NCBI GenBank assembly: GCA_903844815.1
Contig: CAIMVD010000280.1
Location: 1-44,151 of the forward strand
Source of the DNA: an uncultured Bacteroidota bacterium
GTDB lineage: Bacteria > Bacteroidota > Bacteroidia > Bacteroidales > VadinHA17
Direction: 5' to 3'
Length of the DNA: 44,151 nt
Both the position numbers and the translations under genes were made by a program. Shown here piece by piece: positions 1 to 8,951 of this stretch (positions within the stretch are counted from its first letter, which is position 1; every line of letters starts with the position of its first letter). The notes beneath the pieces are model-generated. The model was not told the DNA's origin, searched no databases, and was given only the letters and a program-made list of their open reading frames with translations.

Positions 1-47
1 ATTCTTTTCTTGATAACTTTGCTTCATGTTTTTAAAGTTTTGAAGCG

Positions 48-1214
48 GTGAACGAGAAGATCTGGAACAGGGATTTTGTTTTCCTTATACTGTCGAATTC
101 TTTAATGTATATCACTTATTATGCTATACTTTCAGCATTGCCAATCTATTTGGTAAGCGAGCTTCATGCTTCAAAAGTTCAGGTTGGAGTAGTTGTTGGT
201 GCTTATACAATTGCTTCTGTTCTGGTTCGTCCGTTTTCAGGTTTTGCTCTCGACAAGTTTGGCCGGCGCACCATCTTCCTGTCAGCCCTGCTACTCTATT
301 CACTGTTGTTTGCGGGATACCTTGTTGCATTAACTATTACATCTGTTTTGTTACTCAGATTCGGACAGGGGCTTACCTGGGGATTTACTACCGTATCAGG
401 ATCAACAATTGCAGTAGATAATATTCCTCCGTCGAAAAGGGGCGAAGGTATCGGCTATTTTGCTCTGTCGACTACACTTGGGATGTCAGCAGGACCTGTT
501 ATCGGATTATTTGTATGTCACAGGTGGGGATATACCGCCATGTTTATTACAGGTTTTTTTATAAGCATAGCGAGTCTGGGATGCGCCTATGCAATTCATT
601 TACGAAAACGATTTTTAATCGGGAAACGAATTCAGCTTAAATGGAACAGTTTGTTCGAAAGAAGTTCAATACTTCCTTCTTTAAATGTTTTTATAACTAT
701 GATTGCCTATGGCGGATTGATGTCGTTTATTGCTCTTTATGGAAGGGAGATAGGTATTCAGAACTCTTCCCTTTACTTTTTGTTTTTTTCAGCAGGCATT
801 GCAGCCGCAAGACTTACGGCAGGTAAGGAGTTTGACAGGAATGGCCCGGGAAGGGTAATTACGCTATGCCTGATTTTGCTTATTATAGGTTTTCCGATGC
901 TGGCTCTTGCGAAAAATCCGATACTTTTTTATACGTCGGCAATAGTAATTGGATTTGGCAACGGAGTTATCTTTCCTACATTCCAGTCAATTGTAAATAA
1001 CCTTGCTGATTCCACGCGTCGGGGAGTCGCTAATTCCACACTTTACACTGCGGTAGACCTGGGAATGGGATCCGGAATGATAATGGCAGGCTTAATTGCG
1101 CAGAAGATCTCCTTCTCCGCAATCTTCTGGGTAAATTCCCTTGTATGCATTGCAGGGCTGATTTTCTTCCGTTCTTTTGTTTTAAAATATTATGAGAGCA
1201 ATTGGGACAAATAG
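48..1214 (+). CDS. MFS transporter, DHA1-like efflux type
   Basis: This is a 388-residue inner-membrane secondary transporter of the major facilitator superfamily. The protein is almost entirely hydrophobic segments, consistent with 12 membrane helices, and the loop between helices 2 and 3 carries the MFS motif A (GFALDKFGRRTIF, about residues 64-76). The length is normal for drug or sugar efflux members such as the YfcJ/arabinose-efflux type. The start is a GTG at 48: the frame is closed by a TAA at 33-35 and no ATG lies before the first helix. A weak purine stretch precedes it. The substrate cannot be inferred. It stands alone on the plus strand, with the TPR gene starting 136 bp downstream. 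Confidence 0.88.
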   Translation: MNEKIWNRDFVFLILSNSLMYITYYAILSALPIYLVSELHASKVQVGVVVGAYTIASVLVRPFSGFALDKFGRRTIFLSALLLYSLLFAGYLVALTITSVLLLRFGQGLTWGFTTVSGSTIAVDNIPPSKRGEGIGYFALSTTLGMSAGPVIGLFVCHRWGYTAMFITGFFISIASLGCAYAIHLRKRFLIGKRIQLKWNSLFERSSILPSLNVFITMIAYGGLMSFIALYGREIGIQNSSLYFLFFSAGIAAARLTAGKEFDRNGPGRVITLCLILLIIGFPMLALAKNPILFYTSAIVIGFGNGVIFPTFQSIVNNLADSTRRGVANSTLYTAVDLGMGSGMIMAGLIAQKISFSAIFWVNSLVCIAGLIFFRSFVLKYYESNWDK

Positions 1215-1350
1215 GAGATTGAAGGGATTTCTTCCCATGTCAGTTTCATGAAAGGCTTAAGATTTGCCAGGGTATTTAAATATCAAATATATTTTTTACA
1301 TTTAGCGCAATTATAATTTGATAAAATTTAATAATAAACTGATTATCTGT

Positions 1351-2331
1351 ATGAAATTGAATCTAAGAAAGTCGGGAAATCTTGCAGGAATACTGGTTAC
1401 CGCTGCGGTATTCAGTACCAACCTCAACGGACAGGATCGAAATGAGGTCATAAAGTTTTACAATGAAGGCGCAAAAGTGATGCAGACTGATACGAAAGCA
1501 GCCATTGCAGCATTTGAGAATGTTGTTTCACTTTCCGACAAGGTAGGAGAAACTGTAGCTGATCTCAAACAAAAAGCTGTTCAGGTATTGCCCGGATTGT
1601 ATGTTAAAGATGCATCTGCGGCAGTGAGTGAGAAAAAACCAGCAACCGAAATCATTAAGTTAGCAAAGACGGCTGCAAAAGCCGCTGAAAAATATGGAAG
1701 TGCACCCGGTAAGGAGAATGCATCAAAGGTACTCGTACAGGGTTATTATGTGATGGGAACCGAGTTTTTCGCAAAGAAGGATTATGATAATGCCATCATT
1801 TCATTTGATAGTCTGCTAGCAATTAATCCGGGTTATGCCAGTGCAATATTCAATAAGGCTCTGATATACAAGAATCAGAACAATGCAGCAGCTTATGAGC
1901 AAACTATAGATTTGTTTATCGAAAAGCAGAAAGATGTCAGTGGCGGTGAAAAAGCAAAACAAGCATCGGTGCAAGCCCTGGAGTATTTCCGTGGCGCAGG
2001 ATCTAAGGCAAACCAGGCGAATAAGCTGGATGATGCACTTATTCTTTTTAATAAGGCAGCCAAGTACGGTGATGATAAGGACCTTTTCTACTATTTCGCC
2101 GATGTATATAATAAGCAGAAGAATTATGACAACGGAATTTCCTATGCTCAGAAGGGTCTGGATCTTGAAACAGGCGCTCCCGAGGCCAAAGCAAAGTTTT
2201 ATTTTCAGATTGCAATGGCACAGGCTGGTAAAGGCCAAACAGCAGAAGCATGCGAGTCGTTTAAAAATGCCATGTACGGTCCTTTTGCCGATCCGTCAAA
2301 AGCTCAGAGGACAAATCTGAAATGTAAATAA
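1351..2331 (+). CDS. Exported TPR-repeat protein
   Basis: The ATG at 1351 is preferred over an upstream TTG at 1318 because it directly begins a signal peptide (MKLNLRKSGN, then a hydrophobic run ending near NLNGQD). The mature protein is helical, alanine- and lysine-rich, and contains tetratricopeptide-like pairs, for example around AKKDYDNAIISFDSLLAINP, near residue 145, and a later KQKNYDNGISYAQKGL segment. Such proteins are common periplasmic or outer-membrane-associated scaffolds in Bacteroidota. No catalytic motif is seen. A strong hairpin terminator follows within 30 bp of the stop. The exact role is unknown. Confidence 0.8.
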   Translation: MKLNLRKSGNLAGILVTAAVFSTNLNGQDRNEVIKFYNEGAKVMQTDTKAAIAAFENVVSLSDKVGETVADLKQKAVQVLPGLYVKDASAAVSEKKPATEIIKLAKTAAKAAEKYGSAPGKENASKVLVQGYYVMGTEFFAKKDYDNAIISFDSLLAINPGYASAIFNKALIYKNQNNAAAYEQTIDLFIEKQKDVSGGEKAKQASVQALEYFRGAGSKANQANKLDDALILFNKAAKYGDDKDLFYYFADVYNKQKNYDNGISYAQKGLDLETGAPEAKAKFYFQIAMAQAGKGQTAEACESFKNAMYGPFADPSKAQRTNLKCK

Positions 2332-2357
2332 TGGTTTAGACCTGATAGTACAACGTG

Positions 2358-2405
2358 CTGCAGCAAATGTCTATTTTATGACTTTTGCTGCAGTTTCTGT
2401 TTTTG
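2358..2405 (+). terminator. Hairpin terminator between convergent genes
   Basis: The arms CTGCAGCAAATGTC (2358-2371) and GACTTTTGCTGCAG (2380-2393) pair over 14 bp with one T/T mismatch around an 8-nt AT loop. The tract TTTCTGTTTTTG follows. It lies between the stops of the TPR gene (plus) and the hybrid kinase (minus), so it may terminate both, but the T-tract favours the plus strand. Confidence 0.75.
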
Positions 2406-2419
2406 CACACCACAAGGAT

Positions 2420-4237
2420 TTAAATGGCAGGATTATCAGAAATACCTGCATGCCTGTATATTGCTTCCATTAATGCCTCCTCCCTTATTGGTTTAGAGAT
2501 AAATTCATCGCATCCTGCCTGCATTGCGTTCTCAATATCCTTAGGAAGCGTATAGGCCGTCTGAGCTATTACAGGAAGATTAGGGTATAATTTTTTTAAT
2601 TCTTTTGTGGCTTCAAGACCTCCCATAACAGGCATCTGAATATCCATCAATATTATGTCATAATTGTTTATTGCTGTTTTATTCAGTGCTTCCAGGCCAT
2701 TAACAGCATGGTCGACTTTTTTAACTTTTTCAGAAAGAAGAAAATCAATAATGAGAATATTGGTCATTTCGTCATCGACTACCAGTACGGTAATATCTTT
2801 GAGAGATTTCACAGAACGTGGAACGGAGGAGGGTCTGGCATTATGATCGGCCAGCACTTCAACCGGTATTGTAAAATAAAAACGGGACCCTCCTCCCTGT
2901 ATGGAATCCATGCCGATGTTTCCGCCGATTATTTCTACCAGTTTTTTTGAAATATTCAATCCCAGTCCGATGCCTCTTATTGTTGCGGAAATTGCCTCTT
3001 CTCCCCTGTAGAACTCATCAAAAATCCGACTTCGTTCTTTTTCCGAAATGCCAATGCCTGTATCCTGGACATAAAATGTTATTTTTTCGTTATGAAGCAC
3101 AAAACCTGATTCGATACTGCCTTCCAAAGTGTATTTGATGGCATTTGAGATAAGATTTGATAAAACTTGTCTGATTTTAGCCTCGTCGGACCGGATTCTA
3201 AGGTTCTTTAAATCATCCGGTATATTAATCTTTATTTCAATTTCACCGCTTAAATCGGGAAGTTCAAACATTTGAACTATATCAGCGATTAATACTGCAG
3301 GGTGAAATTCAGAAAGAGTCAAAGGCAGATTTTCACTTTGCAGCCTTGAGAGATACATAGTGTTTTCAAACAGGGCAAGCAATTGATCGGTACTTTTCTT
3401 CAGAAGAGTTATAAGGTTATCTCTTTCATAGGCATTTGCCTTACTTAGCATATCCGGCAGGCCACGTATTGCATTAAGAGGAGTCCGGACCTCATGACTC
3501 ATATTATTGAGGAAAGCTGTTTTAAGTCTGTCGCTTTCTTCTGCCTTATCCCTTGAAGCCAATAACTCCAATCTTGCCTGTTTGCGTTCTTCTATCTCCT
3601 GAATCAGATTAGCGTTGCTTTTTTCCAGATCCATCGTCCTGATTCTTACCTGCTCTTCCAGATTCTCATTCAGGAGAGTCAGACTGCTTTGGGCTTCACT
3701 GAGTTCCTTGTTGGTTTCGATCAGTTCAAGGTTTTTACGAATGGCATAGTCGTAAGTTGACAGAAGAACATCGAGAATTTGACGTGACGATGAATTAATA
3801 AAGTACTTCTTCTTTTCAAAAAGTATTTCCAGTACAGAGTTTTGCTCTTGATTTTCCCTTAATTCCGAGTTCTGTATGAAATACTCAATCCTTGAGATCA
3901 GAAATTCTTCAGAGTAAGGTTTTACAAGAAAACCGTCTGCCCCGCATTCCAGAGCCATAATAACATCTTCAGGGTTCGAAAGGGAGGTCAGCAAAATAAC
4001 CGGAATTTTTCTAAGGTTTTCATCCTTCTTAAGCAGGGAACAAAACCTGTATCCATCCATTTCCGGCATAACAATATCGCTTACTACTATAGCGGGTTTT
4101 TGCAGGCGGATTGAGTTAAATGCCTCAAGACCATTTATTTCGTGATAAACGGCATAGTTATGTTTCTCCAATGTATATTTCAGCCGTTCTGCCTGAGTTA
4201 TACTATCTTCCACAATAAGAATTTTGACCTTTTCCAT
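2420..4237 (-). CDS. Soluble hybrid histidine kinase (REC-HisKA-HATPase-REC)
   Basis: Starting at the ATG at 4237, the protein has 605 residues and begins directly with a receiver domain (MEKVKILIVEDS; phospho-acceptor Asp54 in SDIVMPEMDG). A coiled coil (about 150-235) follows, then a HisKA dimerisation domain with His248 in NNMSHEVRTPLNAI, a HATPase_c domain (about 350-470, with DTGIGIS and GIGLGLNISKKL), and a C-terminal receiver with Asp532 in LMDIQMPVMGG. No membrane helix or signal peptide is present, so it is cytoplasmic and probably receives phosphate or protein input from a partner. An in-frame upstream ATG at 4375 would add 46 residues of low-complexity sequence that do not fit the receiver fold, so I rejected it. 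The thioesterase gene lies upstream on the same strand, 144 bp away. No DNA-binding output is encoded, so this is an intermediate in a phosphorelay. Confidence 0.9.
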   Translation of the reverse strand: MEKVKILIVEDSITQAERLKYTLEKHNYAVYHEINGLEAFNSIRLQKPAIVVSDIVMPEMDGYRFCSLLKKDENLRKIPVILLTSLSNPEDVIMALECGADGFLVKPYSEEFLISRIEYFIQNSELRENQEQNSVLEILFEKKKYFINSSSRQILDVLLSTYDYAIRKNLELIETNKELSEAQSSLTLLNENLEEQVRIRTMDLEKSNANLIQEIEERKQARLELLASRDKAEESDRLKTAFLNNMSHEVRTPLNAIRGLPDMLSKANAYERDNLITLLKKSTDQLLALFENTMYLSRLQSENLPLTLSEFHPAVLIADIVQMFELPDLSGEIEIKINIPDDLKNLRIRSDEAKIRQVLSNLISNAIKYTLEGSIESGFVLHNEKITFYVQDTGIGISEKERSRIFDEFYRGEEAISATIRGIGLGLNISKKLVEIIGGNIGMDSIQGGGSRFYFTIPVEVLADHNARPSSVPRSVKSLKDITVLVVDDEMTNILIIDFLLSEKVKKVDHAVNGLEALNKTAINNYDIILMDIQMPVMGGLEATKELKKLYPNLPVIAQTAYTLPKDIENAMQAGCDEFISKPIREEALMEAIYRHAGISDNPAI

Positions 4238-4381
4238 TATTAGTGGTCTGGTTTGCTTAAATAATTTACACTGAACCGGACTTTCAATATTCCCCTGCGC
4301 AAATATAATTGAATCTGAATCTCCATTGTTGATCAGGAAGGTGAAAATTCCCAAATCAAAGAGCCCGTCCATCAATTCTGT

Positions 4382-4789
4382 TTAAGGAATATTTTTTTCA
4401 AGGATCGATATAAACTCCTCAGGTGCCCGACAGGGTTTTCCCGTCAGAGCATTCATGAATCCAAGCATCACTTCTCCCTCATTAATAAGTTCATGTTTTT
4501 CGTTATAGATCTGCGATATTACACGGAACTTTACTTTAGGAATTTCCTTTATTATTGTCTTAATAGTAAGAACCTCATCATACAGGGCAGGTTTGTAGTA
4601 ATTACAGTTTAAGTATCTCACAGGCAATATTATGCCGCTCTCCTCTACTTCCTTGTACGACTTCCACATTTCCCTTATCAGATCAGTCCGTCCAATTTCA
4701 TATAGCCTGGGATAGTTACCATAGTACATCACACCCATTCTGTCGGTATCGCCATAACATACCCTGTATTTTGTTTCAAAGGTGACCAT
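4382..4789 (-). CDS. Acyl-CoA thioesterase, YbgC/4HBT hotdog family
   Basis: This 135-residue protein has the single hotdog-fold domain of the 4-hydroxybenzoyl-CoA thioesterase family. The N-terminal YGDTDRMGVMYYGNY (residues 12-26) matches the family's catalytic segment, where an Asp in DTDxxG and the following YxxNY shape the active site. The length is typical of the family. It probably hydrolyses short- or medium-chain acyl-CoA in the cytoplasm, but the substrate is not readable from sequence. It is divergent from the alcohol dehydrogenase gene across a 168-bp intergenic region. Confidence 0.9.
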   Translation of the reverse strand: MVTFETKYRVCYGDTDRMGVMYYGNYPRLYEIGRTDLIREMWKSYKEVEESGIILPVRYLNCNYYKPALYDEVLTIKTIIKEIPKVKFRVISQIYNEKHELINEGEVMLGFMNALTGKPCRAPEEFISILEKNIP

Positions 4790-4881
4790 TGATTGTTTTT
4801 TAAAAGACCTTCCTAACTTAGGGATAAAAGTATTAAAATAATCCTTATAATTGGACGTATAATATTTAACCAGAGGCTGCT

Positions 4882-4918
4882 GAATTCTTGTGTTTCACAT
4901 AAGAATTCTTGTGGTTCA
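4882..4918 (+). promoter_or_regulatory. Paired 16-bp direct repeat, possible operator
   Basis: GAATTCTTGTGTTTCA (4882-4897) and GAATTCTTGTGGTTCA (4903-4918) differ at one base and are spaced 21 bp start to start, about two helical turns. A further GAATT starts at 4921. The pair lies 40 bp before the alcohol dehydrogenase start, inside a divergent intergenic region, where a regulator could bind one face of the DNA. No regulator gene adjoins it. Confidence 0.45.
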
Positions 4919-4957
4919 GTGAATTGAATATTACAACTATAACATAATAAGCTGATT

Positions 4958-5980
4958 ATGCTACAGACGTTACTCACAGAACCTTTCACAATTCATTTGG
5001 GTGATTCGCCAGTTCCGGAACCACGGATCGGGGAAGTATTAATCAGGTTAACAATGACCGGAATATGTGGCTCAGATGTACACATGTTTAAAAAGGGGAA
5101 CACTGAAGAAGGTCCGTTAACTATCGGTCATGAAGGAATAGGAATCATTGAAAAAGTTGGTGAAGGAATTTCATCAGGAAGAGTTGGTGAACGTGTTGTT
5201 ATTGAACCGAATATTCCATGTTCCAATTGTCCTGAATGCAGGAGCGGCAGGGGAAATACCTGCCGTAACAAAAGAATTATCGGAGTGAGGGAGCATGGAT
5301 GTTTTGCAGAATACATTGCAATTCCCGATGCTTTTGCCCATTCCATACCTGAAAATATCCATGATATTGATGCGGTTGTTATTGAGCCCGCAGCTATTGC
5401 CCTTGCAGCCTTAAATCGTTCAAAAGCAAAACCAGGCGATACAATTGCTGTAATTGGTCTTGGTTCCATCGGATTACTGTTAACACATATAGCTCTGTCG
5501 CTGGGATATAAGGTATTGGTCTCCGAATTGACGGAATCGAAAATAAAGGTGGCTACGTATATGGGAGCAACCTTAATTCATGAAGGAAAAAGCAGGGAAG
5601 AGACGGGCGAAGTTCTGGAAAGGGTTTTTGAGGAAGAGGAAATAGTGACTTTATTCGAATGTGCAGGTTCTGAAAAATCTGTCACGATGGCAATTGAAGC
5701 TTCACCAAGAGGCTGTGAGGTAATTCTTCTCGGGATGGCTGACTCAGGCGCCATTTTTAGTCCCCGGCTGATTTCACGAAAAGGGAACAATATTATCCCT
5801 TCGTTAGTCTACGATCATCCCTATGATTTTAAACGTTGCATCCGTTTGATAGATTATGGAATTATTAAGCCCGGGTTTATTGTATCCGGCTTTTATGCAC
5901 TTGAAAATTTACAGGAGGCCCTTGCAGAAGCTGTTACAGGGAATGAGATTAAAATTGTTATTTCCATTTCGGGTAATTGA
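4958..5980 (+). CDS. Zinc-dependent medium-chain alcohol/polyol dehydrogenase
   Basis: The 340-residue protein is a medium-chain dehydrogenase of the sorbitol/threonine/galactonate dehydrogenase type. The catalytic zinc ligands are visible as Cys37 (GICGSD) and His58-Glu59 (IGHEG). A structural zinc lobe is present with Cys88, Cys91, Cys94 and Cys102 (PCSNCPECRSGRGNTC). The NAD(P) Rossmann motif is GLGSIG near residue 167. It would oxidise a sugar alcohol or sugar acid with NAD(P)+ in the cytoplasm. Downstream is the remnant of an MFS transporter gene, suggesting it once formed a small uptake and oxidation operon. The exact substrate is not determined. Confidence 0.88.
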   Translation: MLQTLLTEPFTIHLGDSPVPEPRIGEVLIRLTMTGICGSDVHMFKKGNTEEGPLTIGHEGIGIIEKVGEGISSGRVGERVVIEPNIPCSNCPECRSGRGNTCRNKRIIGVREHGCFAEYIAIPDAFAHSIPENIHDIDAVVIEPAAIALAALNRSKAKPGDTIAVIGLGSIGLLLTHIALSLGYKVLVSELTESKIKVATYMGATLIHEGKSREETGEVLERVFEEEEIVTLFECAGSEKSVTMAIEASPRGCEVILLGMADSGAIFSPRLISRKGNNIIPSLVYDHPYDFKRCIRLIDYGIIKPGFIVSGFYALENLQEALAEAVTGNEIKIVISISGN

Positions 5981-6025
5981 AAAAATGCAATGGACAGCAA
6001 ATCAACACGAAGAATAGTTACCTAA

Positions 6026-6196
6026 AAGGAGCTGAACGACATAATTCTGATTTTCATAATGACATTTTTAATGGGATTATTTGTACAGGGAGGATTTAAG
6101 GGTTAATGGCCTGCAACAACAAGGGTTTACAATACCGGGATCAGGGCAACGGGAATTGGCTGGGCAACAGGGGCAGGACGATCGAAAAATTTTAGG
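6026..6196 (+). pseudogene. Remnant of an MFS (aromatic/sugar-acid type) transporter
   Basis: Translating the plus strand from 6026 gives a membrane helix (IILIFIMTFLMGLFVQGG), an in-frame TAA at 6104-6106, and then WPATTRVYNTG followed by IRATGIGWATGAGR before a TAG at 6194. The RATGxGWAxGxGR signature is characteristic of the loop before helix 11 in MFS symporters of the AAHS and related families. Only about 55 codons of a protein of about 400 residues survive, with no start and an internal stop, so the gene is dead. Its position directly after the dehydrogenase suggests a former transporter partner. Confidence 0.75.
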
Positions 6197-6227
6197 TAAC
6201 CCACCCTCCATACAATAAATTACAAAC

Positions 6228-6995
6228 TCAGGATTTAATATCAATTCCTACAGGACAATGGTCAGATCCGACAATACTGTCGAGGATAAAGGCATTCTCC
6301 ACTGATGGAAGGAAAGACTCGCTGACAAGGAAATAATCGATTCTCCAGCCGACGTTCTTTGTTCTGGCATCAAGACGATAACTCCACCAGCTGTATTTAT
6401 CTTTTTCGTCAGGATGTAAACAGCGAAAGGTATCTGCCAGTCCGCCAGCTGTAAACCTGTCCATCCCGTCAATCTCCTCCTGCATATAACCTGCAAATTT
6501 GTTGTAATTGGCTTTCGGACGAGCCAGGTCAATTGCCTTATGGGCAACGTTAAAGTCACCACAGACAATTACCGGTTTGACCTTCTCCAGGTCTTTCAGA
6601 AAATTAAAAAAAGAAATATCCCAATCCTGTCTGTAGCCCAGTCTCTTAAGCTCGCTTCCTGAATTAGGAACATAGACATTTACCAGGAAAAAGGTTTCGA
6701 ATTCCAGGCAGAGTACCCGGCCTTCGGTATCATGCTCGGATAGGTTAATCCCCTTTGCGACATTCAGTGGTTCGATTTTCGATATGACCGAAGTTCCTGA
6801 GTAGCCAGGTTTTTGTGCCGAATTTGAAAAGATATGATAACCTTCCAGAGGCTTAAGTGTTTCGGCAACCTGATCTACATTGGCTTTAGTTTCCTGGAGA
6901 CACATGATATCGGCTCCTATGATTTCCAGATCTGAAAAAAAGGTCTTTTTTGCTATGGCGCGGATACCATTTACGTTCCAGGATACAATTTTCAT
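6228..6995 (-). CDS. xth: Exodeoxyribonuclease III / AP endonuclease
   Basis: This is a 255-residue, full-length member of the ExoIII/APE family, which cleaves DNA 5' to abasic sites and trims 3' ends in base-excision repair. The diagnostic motifs occur in order: NVNGIRA near the N-terminus, LQETKA with metal-binding Glu35, the central Y-P-N-S-G segment (VYVPNSGSE), the catalytic GDFNVAH, the RIDYFLVS segment, and the C-terminal SDHCPVG with the catalytic His. It is cytoplasmic and single-domain. It appears to be monocistronic, with the MFS remnant downstream. Confidence 0.95.
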   Translation of the reverse strand: MKIVSWNVNGIRAIAKKTFFSDLEIIGADIMCLQETKANVDQVAETLKPLEGYHIFSNSAQKPGYSGTSVISKIEPLNVAKGINLSEHDTEGRVLCLEFETFFLVNVYVPNSGSELKRLGYRQDWDISFFNFLKDLEKVKPVIVCGDFNVAHKAIDLARPKANYNKFAGYMQEEIDGMDRFTAGGLADTFRCLHPDEKDKYSWWSYRLDARTKNVGWRIDYFLVSESFLPSVENAFILDSIVGSDHCPVGIDIKS

Positions 6996-7204
6996 AGTTT
7001 CAAAATTGATAAGTTGTAAAACTAGTTACTTTAGGGAAAAAATCATCAGTTGTCATCCGTTTTATATAGAGAAACTGACTGAAGATGCCTGACTTTTAAT
7101 ATTGTTTTCAGGTCTTTGCAGGCTTTACACTAAGGAAGATATTTGGATTTTTTATTACTTTTAGAATAATTAATTTCTCCGGGAAGTCAGAAAAATAATC
7201 ATAC

Positions 7205-8926
7205 ATGAATGTAAATAAATCCAAAACAATCAGCGTGGCAATGCTGTCGATGATTGCATCCCACTCACTCCTTACCGGATTGCACGGGCAGTCTTCCGAT
7301 CGTTCAAAACCAAATATTCTTTGCATAACGGTTGAAGATATCTCATGTTATCTTGGATGTTATGGTGATCCTGCTGCAAAATCTCCGTTTCTCGATAGTC
7401 TGGCAAAGGAGTCAATACGTTTTACAAACATGCATACCCCAGTTGGTGTCAGCGCTCCAAGCCGGTTTGCACTTTTAACGGGAATGTACCCTACGGCCTG
7501 TGGAGCTAATTATATGAGAGCCAGCCAGAAGAACTATGAAGTGGTACTTCCTGAAAATATAAAGGCTTACACTGAGTATCTTCGGTCAGCCGGTTATTAC
7601 TGTACAAATAACTCCAAGACCGATTATCAGACGGGAGTAACACCGTCACAGTGGGATGAAAACAGCTCTTCAGCTACATGGAAAAAATGCCCTGACGGGC
7701 AACCCTTTTTTGCCGTTTTCAATATAAATACAACCCATGAGAGCCAGATATGGATGCGCGCAAAACAGCCCCTTTTAATAAAGCCTGAAGATATCGACAT
7801 GGCAAGGTTTCCATATTTACCTGATGATCAGGTTATTCGTCAGGACCTGGCGAGGATGTACTCAAATATTGCAGTTATGGACCAGGAAACAAGGAGCCTT
7901 GTAAATGACCTGAAAAAGTCGGGGGTGGCCGATAATACGATAATTATCTGGTTTTCCGACAATGGGGGCCCGATCCCAAGGGGCAAAAGATCTCTTTATA
8001 TTACCGGTACACAGGTGCCGTTTATGATCAGACTCCCCGATGGTTACAGGTCGGGGGAAACCGAGGACAAGCTTTGTTCCTTTATCGACGTGCCGGCAAC
8101 AATCCTCTCACTTGCAGGAATTAAAGAACCCGAATACATGCATGGGAGAGCTTTTCTTGGCGCTCAGACCACTGCTCCCAGGGAATATATATTCGGTGCC
8201 AGGGACCGTTTCGATGAGGTTGTTGATCGCAGTGCATATGCGCGTGACAAACGTTTTCAGTATATCAGGAATTACATAACAGAAACATGCAATTACCTTG
8301 ATAATCAATATGCTTTATCGATGCCCATGGTGGTAAGGATGAACGAGTTGCGTGATGCCGGCAGATTAAATGAGAAACAAATGCTTTATTACAGGGCGCC
8401 ACGGCCCGTTGAGGAATTCTATGATCTCCTCAATGATCCGTATGAACTGAACAACCTGGCTTCCGAGCCTTCATTTAAATACGATTTTGACAGGCTGAAG
8501 GAGGCTTTTAATGAATGGAATAACACAATCAATGCAGTATGGAATACAAAAACCGAAGAAGAATGGATTGCCGAATTCAAACCAAATGGTATTAAGAGAG
8601 TTGTCGATAATCCTGTGGTTCAAATCATGGATGGAAAGTTGTCACTATCCTGTTCAACGCCCGGTGCATCAATTGTTTATAAAAATAATTATATACCTGA
8701 AAAATCTGAAAAGGTTAAAAAAACCGGGAATCAGAACCCCGCTGCTCAAAACTCACCAGCCGGGATGCCATCGGGTGGAAATATATTAATTGCAGCCGGG
8801 GCAAAGAGTCCGGAATACAATGACTGGATTCTTTATAACGGCCCGATAACTATCCGAAAGGGTGATAAAATTACGGCAATGGCATGCAGGGCCGGTTACG
8901 CTTCAAGTGAAAAAATCACGAAATAA
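7205..8926 (+). CDS. Secreted S-type sulfatase with C-terminal CHB_HEX_C-like domain
   Basis: The 573-residue protein begins with a signal peptide (to about residue 29, LHGQSS). It belongs to the formylglycine sulfatases. The modified residue is Ser83 in SAPSRFALLTG, the serine version that needs an anaerobic anSME maturase, which is not in this window. Metal and catalytic elements are visible: ITVEDIS (41-47; ED in place of the usual DD), NTTHES and FSDNGGP. The overall order resembles N-sulfoglucosamine sulfohydrolase-like enzymes. After about residue 475 comes an extra beta domain (SCSTPGASIVYKN to KITAMACRAGYASS) of the chitobiase/beta-hexosaminidase C-terminal type. It likely desulfates a glycan in the periplasm. 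It is convergent with the GH55-like gene, 25 bp apart. Confidence 0.9.
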   Translation: MNVNKSKTISVAMLSMIASHSLLTGLHGQSSDRSKPNILCITVEDISCYLGCYGDPAAKSPFLDSLAKESIRFTNMHTPVGVSAPSRFALLTGMYPTACGANYMRASQKNYEVVLPENIKAYTEYLRSAGYYCTNNSKTDYQTGVTPSQWDENSSSATWKKCPDGQPFFAVFNINTTHESQIWMRAKQPLLIKPEDIDMARFPYLPDDQVIRQDLARMYSNIAVMDQETRSLVNDLKKSGVADNTIIIWFSDNGGPIPRGKRSLYITGTQVPFMIRLPDGYRSGETEDKLCSFIDVPATILSLAGIKEPEYMHGRAFLGAQTTAPREYIFGARDRFDEVVDRSAYARDKRFQYIRNYITETCNYLDNQYALSMPMVVRMNELRDAGRLNEKQMLYYRAPRPVEEFYDLLNDPYELNNLASEPSFKYDFDRLKEAFNEWNNTINAVWNTKTEEEWIAEFKPNGIKRVVDNPVVQIMDGKLSLSCSTPGASIVYKNNYIPEKSEKVKKTGNQNPAAQNSPAGMPSGGNILIAAGAKSPEYNDWILYNGPITIRKGDKITAMACRAGYASSEKITK

Positions 8927-8951
8927 ATCATTAAAAAGATCCGGGGAAGGA

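Noticed and set aside
1816-2238. A 140-codon minus-strand open frame opposite the TPR gene
   Set aside because: It mirrors the lysine- and alanine-rich TPR codons and has no start context or motif.
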